Origin: an uncultured Bacteroidales bacterium
GTDB taxonomy: Bacteria > Bacteroidota > Bacteroidia > Bacteroidales > UBA932
Length of the DNA: 11,055 bases
Direction: 5' to 3'
Assembly (NCBI GenBank): GCA_945982095.1
Contig: CAMFRR010000011.1
Span: forward strand, 1 to 11,055
In this document: piece by piece, positions 6,444-11,055 of the stretch
How the letters are laid out: each line of letters starts with the position of its first letter
Numbering within the stretch: position 1 is the first letter of the stretch
Made by a program: the position numbers and the translations under genes
The notes under the pieces: generated by a model
Databases searched by the model: none
What the model was told of the DNA's origin: nothing
The model's input: the letters and a program-made list of their open reading frames with translations, nothing else

Positions 6444-7359
6444 GATAGTCATACTTGCCCTGGCTGTAATGGCCCTTACGGCATGCCGCTCGCAGTACGA
6501 CCTGCTGCTACAGAGTTCGGACGTTGAGGCCAAGTACAAGGCTGCTTTTGAATTCTTTGAGACCAAGAAGTATAAGAAGGCAGCATCCCTCTTCGAGTCT
6601 CTTTCAATGCAGACCACCAATACCCCTAAAGACGACACCGTGCGTTTCTACTGGGCTCTGAGCAACTACAAGTTCAAGGATTACTTCACAGCCGAAGCCA
6701 ACTTCACCAGTTTTCTGGACATATACTCGCGCAGCCCTTTCACCATGGAGGCCCGTTTCCTCAAGTTGGATTGCATGTACCGCGAGACCTATCGCTATGA
6801 GTTGGATCAGAATCCCACCAGGGCTGCCCTCATGAGCATTCATGAGTTCAGGACCGAATTTCCTGGCACCCAGTATGACTCGATTTGCGTCATGATGAAT
6901 GATGACCTACAGGAGCGTCTGGACCGCAAAGAATTCGAAAATGCCCGCCTCTATTACAAGATGGAGGATTATATAGCAGCAAAGACAGCCCTAAAGAACG
7001 TGCTCAAGGACAGTCCTGACAACCGCTACAGGGAAGATGTGATGTTTTTCCTTACCAAATCATGTTACAAGTATGCCAGCCTTTCTGTAGTAACAAAGCA
7101 GAAGGAGAGGTATATGGAGTTCATGGACAACTATTACAACTTTGTGGGCGAGTTTCCTGAGTCGCGCTACCGCAACGAGCTGGACCAGCTTTACAACCGC
7201 TACCAGCGTCAGCAGGGCAGCGCCAAGATGACAAGGAAGGCCTTGCGTGCCGAGAAACAGGCCGACAAGCAGACTGAGAAAGCTCTCAAGGCAAAGGAGA
7301 AGGAACTTAAGAAAGAACTTGAGGCCAATGTCAAGAAAAAAGACAAGGCCCTGAAATAA
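6430..7359 (+). CDS. bamD: Outer membrane assembly lipoprotein BamD, with lysine-rich tail
   Basis: This 309-residue lipoprotein should be the BamD subunit of the BAM complex, which inserts beta-barrel proteins in the outer membrane. A lipoprotein signal peptide (MKSYRIVILALAVMALTAC) has lipobox LTAC, with the lipidated Cys at 19. The residues after it (RSQYD) lack the acidic surface-export signal of Bacteroidota, so it should face the periplasm. TPR-like helical repeats follow: KAAFEFFETKKYKKAASLFE (37-56), the block from DTVRFYWALSNYKF (69-82), then ENARLYYKMEDYIAAKTALK (170-189) and FPESRYR (242-248). The last 44 residues (about 266-309) are extremely rich in Lys and Glu, probably a charged helix. 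ATG 6430 is preferred over ATG 6424 because it begins the signal peptide properly; both lie inside the end of trxB. Confidence 0.9.
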   Translation: MKSYRIVILALAVMALTACRSQYDLLLQSSDVEAKYKAAFEFFETKKYKKAASLFESLSMQTTNTPKDDTVRFYWALSNYKFKDYFTAEANFTSFLDIYSRSPFTMEARFLKLDCMYRETYRYELDQNPTRAALMSIHEFRTEFPGTQYDSICVMMNDDLQERLDRKEFENARLYYKMEDYIAAKTALKNVLKDSPDNRYREDVMFFLTKSCYKYASLSVVTKQKERYMEFMDNYYNFVGEFPESRYRNELDQLYNRYQRQQGSAKMTRKALRAEKQADKQTEKALKAKEKELKKELEANVKKKDKALK

Positions 7360-7373
7360 TCTAAAAATTTTGA

Positions 7374-7416
7374 AACTCTTTGCATATTGCTCATGTATAA
7401 CAATATGTAAAGAGTT
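7374..7416 (+). promoter_or_regulatory. Long 16-bp hairpin in the rpoZ leader
   Basis: The left arm AACTCTTTGCATATTG (7374-7389) pairs with the right arm CAATATGTAAAGAGTT (7401-7416) over 16 positions, all Watson-Crick except one G-T (7382 with 7408). The loop is 11 bases (CTCATGTATAA). It fills most of the 79-base gap between the bamD stop and the rpoZ ATG, which begins 22 bases after the stem. No T-run follows on the plus strand, so it is not a standard intrinsic terminator. It could be a partial terminator or processing site that sets rpoZ-recN levels apart from bamD, an mRNA control element, or a palindromic protein-binding site. Confidence 0.75.
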
Positions 7417-7438
7417 AATATAAATACAAAACACAGAT

Positions 7439-7765
7439 ATGGCAACAGAAAAGAAAATTCCAACAAACACCGTAACAAGGGACCTCTGCGATTTTGCGGC
7501 TCCCACAGGCAATATTTATGAGACAGTGGTGATACTCGCCAAGCGCAGCAACCAGATTGCCCTTGCCGAGAAGAAAGAGCTCAATGAATTCCTGGATGCA
7601 GTGAAGAGCGAACGTGACACCATGGATGAAGTTGTGGAGAACCGCGAGCAGATTGAGATCAGCAAACGTTTCGAGCGTCGTCCTAAACCAGTACTCCGCG
7701 CCATCGCAGAGTTTGAGGAAGGACAGATCTACTACGAGGACCTCAAGCAGAGGAAAGAGGAATAA
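7439..7765 (+). CDS. rpoZ: RNA polymerase omega subunit (Bacteroidota type)
   Basis: This 108-residue protein matches the Rpb6-like omega subunit as found in Bacteroidota. It binds the beta' subunit of RNA polymerase and helps assembly and stability. The conserved core reads NIYETVVILAKRSNQIA (25-41), with the omega/Rpb6 signature of a hydrophobic helix followed by A-K-R-(S/A)-N-Q-I, then an acidic helical region (EKKELNEFLD, 44-53) and the C-terminal KPVLRAIAEFEEGQIYYED (83-101). It lacks any sign of truncation. It starts 22 bases after the hairpin in an A-rich leader and is followed by recN after 6 bases, so the two are almost certainly on one transcript. The bamD-rpoZ adjacency is common in Bacteroidota and supports both calls. 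Confidence 0.9.
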   Translation: MATEKKIPTNTVTRDLCDFAAPTGNIYETVVILAKRSNQIALAEKKELNEFLDAVKSERDTMDEVVENREQIEISKRFERRPKPVLRAIAEFEEGQIYYEDLKQRKEE

Positions 7766-7771
7766 ACTGCT

Positions 7772-9427
7772 ATGCTGCAATCGCTTCATATACGCAATTA
7801 TGTGCTTATCAGCTCCTTGGACATCAGTTTTCCAAAGGGGCTGATAGTCATTACCGGGCCTACCGGTGCCGGCAAAAGCATACTCATGGGTGCCCTGGGC
7901 CTGCTTTTGGGACGCAAGGCCGATGCATCTGTACTGAGCGCAGGAGCCACAAACTGCGTGGTGGAAGGGGAGTTCTGTGCCCCTTCGGCTGCCATGGAAC
8001 AGTTCGCCGCCGAGCATGATTTCGAATATGAAGAAGGCAGTTTCACTGTACGGCGTACCGTGTCCGCAGCCGGACGCAGCCGCGCGTTCATCAATGACAG
8101 TCCTGTGACCATGGCCGTGCTGGAAGAGTTCGGTTCCATGATGGTGGACATTCATTCCCAGCACGATACCCGTCTTCTCAACTCTTCGGCCTACCAGCTT
8201 TCCATACTTGATGCCTTTGCCGGCAACTCAGCCCTGCTGGGACGCTGTTCCGAGGCATATGCCGGCATGAAAGAGCTGCAGGCCAGAATCAGCGCACTGG
8301 AATCCTCCCTGGCTGCAGCAGAAGCCGAGGCCGACTATAACAAGGCTGTATTTGAGCAGCTTGACAATGCCCACATACAGGAAGGCGAAATTGAGGCCCT
8401 GGAACAGGAACAGGCAATGCTCGCCAATGCCGAACTTATAGCTTCTTTGAGCTCCGAATCCCTTTCGCTGCTCGAGGGCAGCGATGAGGCTGATGGTGTC
8501 AACAATGCCTTGAGCCGTATATACAAGGATTTCGACAAACTCTCTGCATATATTCCTGAATTCTCCAATCTTGCTACCAGGCTGGATTCTGTACGCATTG
8601 AACTCGATGATATATCGTCGGACCTGCAGTCGAGGTCCGATTCCATCCAGGCCAGTCCTGAACGCCTTGAAGAAGTTGATGCACGCCTCAGCCTGCTTTA
8701 CTCCATGCTGAAAAGACATGGGGTTGCGGATGAGGCCGCACTTATTGCCAAGAGAGAATCTCTTCGCGGCCTGGTATTCGGCAGCGAAGACATGCTCGCG
8801 GAGCTTGAAGAGCTCAAGTCTGCTTATGCCAAGGCTGTGGCTGCCTATAATGAAGTGTCATCTGAGCTTCATGACAGCCGTAAGGGGGCCTCGGCCCGCT
8901 TCTGTTCACGCATCAAGGAGAATCTGAGTTTTATGGAGATGGAAAGGGCAGCCTTTGAAATATCCCTCGAAGAATGCCCTGCAAGTGCAACTGGCTGCGA
9001 CAGGGTCAATTTCATGTTCAATGCTGCAGGCGGACGCACAGTGCTTCTGAGCAAGTGTGCTTCTGGCGGTGAGCTTAGCCGCATAATGCTGGCCCTTAAG
9101 CAATTGATGGGCGAGTTCATGTCTATGCCTGTGATGGTGTTCGATGAGATTGATACAGGTGTCAGCGGCAGCGTGGCCGACAAGATGGGTGCTGTGATAT
9201 GTCAGATGGGCGAAAAGATGCAGGTATTCGCAATTACCCACCTGCCTCAGGTTGCAGCAAAAGGCAAGGCCCATTATCTGGTACAGAAGAGCTATGGTGA
9301 GGGTCAGGCCAGCTCTACAATCAAAAAACTCTCTGACGAGCAGAGAGTTCTTGAAATCGCAAGAATGCTGAGCGGTTCTTCGCTCACCGATGCGGCCATA
9401 GAGAACGCCCGTTCTCTTATGGATTAG
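7772..9427 (+). CDS. recN: DNA repair protein RecN
   Basis: This 551-residue SMC-like ATPase is recruited to DNA double-strand breaks and aids recombinational repair. The N-terminal ATPase half has the Walker A GPTGAGKS (29-36) and VDIHSQHD (125-132), the Q-H motif typical of RecN. A coiled-coil region covers about 155-385, rich in Ala, Glu and Leu. The C-terminal half has the ABC signature LSKCASGGELSR (426-437), Walker B VMVFDEIDTG (454-463) and the switch His in AITHLPQVA (487-495). The length is standard and the domain order complete. The Walker A has Pro where RecN usually has Glu (GETGAGKS). The gene follows rpoZ by 6 bases, and its last 11 bases overlap the 3' end of the convergent LysM gene. 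Confidence 0.96.
   Translation: MLQSLHIRNYVLISSLDISFPKGLIVITGPTGAGKSILMGALGLLLGRKADASVLSAGATNCVVEGEFCAPSAAMEQFAAEHDFEYEEGSFTVRRTVSAAGRSRAFINDSPVTMAVLEEFGSMMVDIHSQHDTRLLNSSAYQLSILDAFAGNSALLGRCSEAYAGMKELQARISALESSLAAAEAEADYNKAVFEQLDNAHIQEGEIEALEQEQAMLANAELIASLSSESLSLLEGSDEADGVNNALSRIYKDFDKLSAYIPEFSNLATRLDSVRIELDDISSDLQSRSDSIQASPERLEEVDARLSLLYSMLKRHGVADEAALIAKRESLRGLVFGSEDMLAELEELKSAYAKAVAAYNEVSSELHDSRKGASARFCSRIKENLSFMEMERAAFEISLEECPASATGCDRVNFMFNAAGGRTVLLSKCASGGELSRIMLALKQLMGEFMSMPVMVFDEIDTGVSGSVADKMGAVICQMGEKMQVFAITHLPQVAAKGKAHYLVQKSYGEGQASSTIKKLSDEQRVLEIARMLSGSSLTDAAIENARSLMD
9396..9422. terminator. Hairpin inside the overlapping 3' ends of recN and the LysM gene
   Basis: CCATAGAGAAC (9396-9406) pairs with GTTCTC-T-TATGG (9411-9422) around a GCCC loop: 11 pairs with a single bulged T at 9417. 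It lies across the last codons of recN and the last codons plus stop of the opposing gene. Neither side is followed by a run of Ts, so intrinsic termination would be weak. Its place at a convergent junction still suggests a role in ending or protecting both transcripts. Confidence 0.45.
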
Positions 9428-10769
9428 TTCTCAACAATTCTATACTGTAATCCCTTTTGTATTCAAGTTGGCGTACCGCAATGTTTTGCCAACCTCCTGT
9501 TTCGTGCCTTATAAGCTTGAAGCTGCTCTGTAGCAGGTCCATCTGAGGCTCGTACACAATACCTTCTTCCCACTCGTCTCCCAATTTCTTGTAGCTTTTG
9601 GCAAGGAATATTGCCAGGTCATGGCCTTGAAAGGCATATTGGCTTGGCTCGCATTTGAACAGAGCCCTGTATGTGTGTATGAAGTCCAGGGTGGCACTGT
9701 CGCTATAATCAGCGTAATACGGACTCATTACTCTGAGGTGGGCCCAATGCAGGTTCTCCACAGGAATTGATGCGTAGCTGGCAGCTTTGCCCGGGGCATA
9801 GCTTATGACATTTCCCTTGCTCTCCATTATGCCCATATTGCGTATGGCATTGTTCAGAGGGGCCTCTGCTGCAATGGCAAGTATCACTTTGTTGCAGGCA
9901 TTCTCCTGATATGCACCATCCCATCCGCTTATGTCGCCCTGGGCCTGTGACATGCATACTGTGTACCTGTAGATTCCTTTCCTGTACAGCATTTCCCTAA
10001 CCTCTTCCAATGTTTCAGGGTCAGATTCGCTGCCTATTACTATGAAATTGTCGCCTGGCTGGGCTTCAATTGCAGAATCGAACTGATATGCGCTGCTGCT
10101 TGGGGCTTGGAACAGCATACTTCTGGTGCTGGCAAGAGATGCCACCTTATGATCGAGGGCCGAAACCACAATAGTCTTTTTGCGGCATTCCCTCAAAACC
10201 GTCTCTACCTCATTATAGCGGAACGGGGCAATCACCATATCATTCTCCTCAATCTCATCCAAACCTTCCATGTCATACTGAGGCATCTTCCTGACATCCA
10301 GGCTGATATCCATGCCTTGCATGCCCATCTCCCTAATGCCCATAAGTACTCCCGCATAGAAATCGAGGGCATTGTTGCGCTGGCTTTCCGACACTCCATC
10401 CAGTGCGAGCACCAGTCCCAGCCTGAAATTATCGTGATTATGATGCCTGCGGCCTGAAGGGAAAAAGGCATTGCTGTCAATATCTTCCAATGCTGTGGCC
10501 GTCTTGGCAGGCTCTTCGCTTTCTGCGGTCTCGACATTCCAATATTTCTCGTCCAGGGGGATGAGAATTTTCTGGCGGTTGCTGACCTTGCCGTTTTTGA
10601 GCTTATTGATCTTTGAGATCACATCAGCAGGCACCCCATATTGGGCGGAAATGCTTTCCAAGTCCTCATACCAGCGTACAGTATGGGTCTTGAAACCTTC
10701 CTGCTGCTGGGCCAGGGCCATTGCCGCGACAAGTATCAGTGTACATATGGTGCTAATTGCTCTTTTCAT
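9417..10769 (-). CDS. Exported LysM plus periplasmic binding protein-like protein
   Basis: This 450-residue protein has a cleavable signal peptide (about 1-20, MKRAISTICTLILVAAMALA, cut before QQQ). A single LysM domain follows at about 28-72 (THTVRWYEDLESISAQYGVP, then INKLKN and QKILIPL), expected to bind peptidoglycan. After a variable, acidic and His-rich linker (73-113) comes a long region (about 115-440) that resembles type 1 periplasmic binding proteins of the Leu/Ile/Val kind: RLGLVLALDG at its start, alternating strands and helices such as NDMVIAPF (176-183), KKTIVVSALD (197-206) and NFIVIGSESD (241-250), and a late FQGHDLAIFLAKSY (380-393). No transporter permease is nearby, so a sensing or structural role is as likely as uptake. 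Its start overlaps the glycosyltransferase stop by 17 bases. The ligand is unknown. Confidence 0.82.
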   Translation of the reverse strand: MKRAISTICTLILVAAMALAQQQEGFKTHTVRWYEDLESISAQYGVPADVISKINKLKNGKVSNRQKILIPLDEKYWNVETAESEEPAKTATALEDIDSNAFFPSGRRHHNHDNFRLGLVLALDGVSESQRNNALDFYAGVLMGIREMGMQGMDISLDVRKMPQYDMEGLDEIEENDMVIAPFRYNEVETVLRECRKKTIVVSALDHKVASLASTRSMLFQAPSSSAYQFDSAIEAQPGDNFIVIGSESDPETLEEVREMLYRKGIYRYTVCMSQAQGDISGWDGAYQENACNKVILAIAAEAPLNNAIRNMGIMESKGNVISYAPGKAASYASIPVENLHWAHLRVMSPYYADYSDSATLDFIHTYRALFKCEPSQYAFQGHDLAIFLAKSYKKLGDEWEEGIVYEPQMDLLQSSFKLIRHETGGWQNIAVRQLEYKRDYSIELLRTNP

Positions 10770-11055
10770 CGCATTTGACTTTTATATTGTTGCAGAAGTC
10801 CATGAGGCTGGATGCGAAATTGCTCCAGGACAGCCTCTGCTTTTCTTTCCTTATGTTTTCTATGCAGCTCTGCATAAGCTGCGGTGAAGCGAAATATGCT
10901 TCAATGCCTTCCTTTACGGCTTCAGGACTTATCTCCCTTGCCAGCAAGCCGGTGCCTTTGTCAGCTATGGTCTCTTTCAGTCCTCCGGTATCTGTCACCA
11001 ACATAGGCAGTTCGAAATGGAATGAAATAGCTGATACCCCGCTCTGGGTGGCGCT
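10753..11055 (-). CDS. GT4-type glycosyltransferase, C-terminal part (start outside window)
   Basis: The minus-strand frame is open from the right edge (11055) to the TAG at 10755-10753, giving 100 residues. Read from the edge it begins SATQSGVSAISFHFELPMLV and continues VTDTGGLKETIADKGTG. That is the donor-nucleotide binding region of Bacteroidales GT4 (GT-B fold) glycosyltransferases, where SATQSG stands in for the common EGFG-type motif and GGLKE carries the conserved Glu. The end (residues about 45-100) is helical and includes SWSNFASSLMDFCNNI. It should transfer a sugar from a nucleotide donor in cell-envelope polysaccharide synthesis; the sugar and acceptor are unknown. The Met at 11004 is internal, not a start. 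Its stop lies 17 bases inside the LysM gene, so the two are probably co-translated. Confidence 0.82.
   Translation of the reverse strand, partial: SATQSGVSAISFHFELPMLVTDTGGLKETIADKGTGLLAREISPEAVKEGIEAYFASPQLMQSCIENIRKEKQRLSWSNFASSLMDFCNNIKVKCDEKSN

Noticed and set aside
7374..7416. rpoZ leader hairpin as an ordinary intrinsic terminator for bamD
   Set aside because: The base after the stem is followed by AATATAAATAC, not a T-run. A T-rich stretch exists only in the minus-strand direction, where there is no gene to end.
7415..8164. 249-codon minus-strand frame opposite rpoZ and recN
   Set aside because: Same codon-aligned antisense effect; the plus strand carries clear omega and RecN motifs through the whole stretch.
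10107..10457. 116-codon plus-strand frame opposite the LysM gene
   Set aside because: No start context, no recognisable domain, and it is fully covered by the well-supported minus-strand gene.
1..11055. CRISPR arrays, tRNA or rRNA genes, insertion sequences, toxin-antitoxin pairs or phage genes
   Set aside because: No spaced direct repeats, cloverleaf-like sequence, transposase motifs or terminal inverted repeats were seen, and nearly all sequence is taken up by identified genes.

Overview
The window looks like a chromosomal, mostly housekeeping segment from a member of the Bacteroidota, most likely order Bacteroidales. Four things point there: the protein families (a Bacteroidota-type RNA polymerase omega, a BamD lipoprotein with a long TPR body, and a GT4 glycosyltransferase with an SATQSG motif), TAnnTTTG-type -7 promoter boxes, A-rich rather than Shine-Dalgarno leaders, and very tight gene packing. 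Base composition appears near 50% GC by eye, with an unusually strong taste for ATA isoleucine codons. I see no rRNA, tRNA, CRISPR array, insertion sequence, phage gene or attachment site, and no gene-free stretch longer than about 115 bases.

Layout. Positions 1-1626 (+) hold the last 31 codons of a membrane protein, a 91-residue two-helix membrane protein and a class I aminotransferase, closed by a hairpin terminator. mazG (2453-1638, -) converges on the aminotransferase and shares that terminator. A 113-base divergent region (2454-2566) carries one -7-like box for each direction. From 2567 to 9427 (+) runs a compact series: tcdA, a YghO/BcerS-like acyltransferase-fold protein, prfA, trxB, bamD, a 79-base gap with a strong 16-bp hairpin, then rpoZ and recN. 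At the right end, on the minus strand, a glycosyltransferase (cut by the window edge) overlaps a LysM plus periplasmic-binding-protein-like gene, whose 3' end overlaps the 3' end of recN.

How the genes fit together. The plus-strand series mixes tRNA modification (TcdA), translation termination (RF1), thioredoxin reduction (TrxB), outer membrane protein assembly (BamD), transcription (omega) and DNA repair (RecN). Junctions of a few bases or outright overlaps suggest co-transcription and partly coupled translation, with the rpoZ-recN pair set apart by its hairpin leader. MazG adds nucleotide-pool cleaning. The minus-strand pair looks like an envelope module: a glycosyltransferase with an exported, probably peptidoglycan-associated binding protein.

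I did not find a clearly new defence, mobile or biosynthetic system. The items most worth a second look are the rpoZ leader hairpin, the YghO/BcerS-like protein placed between tcdA and prfA, the LysM-PBP fusion next to a glycosyltransferase, the lysine-rich tail of BamD, the two convergent gene ends whose hairpins lie inside coding sequence, and the direct rpoZ-recN junction.
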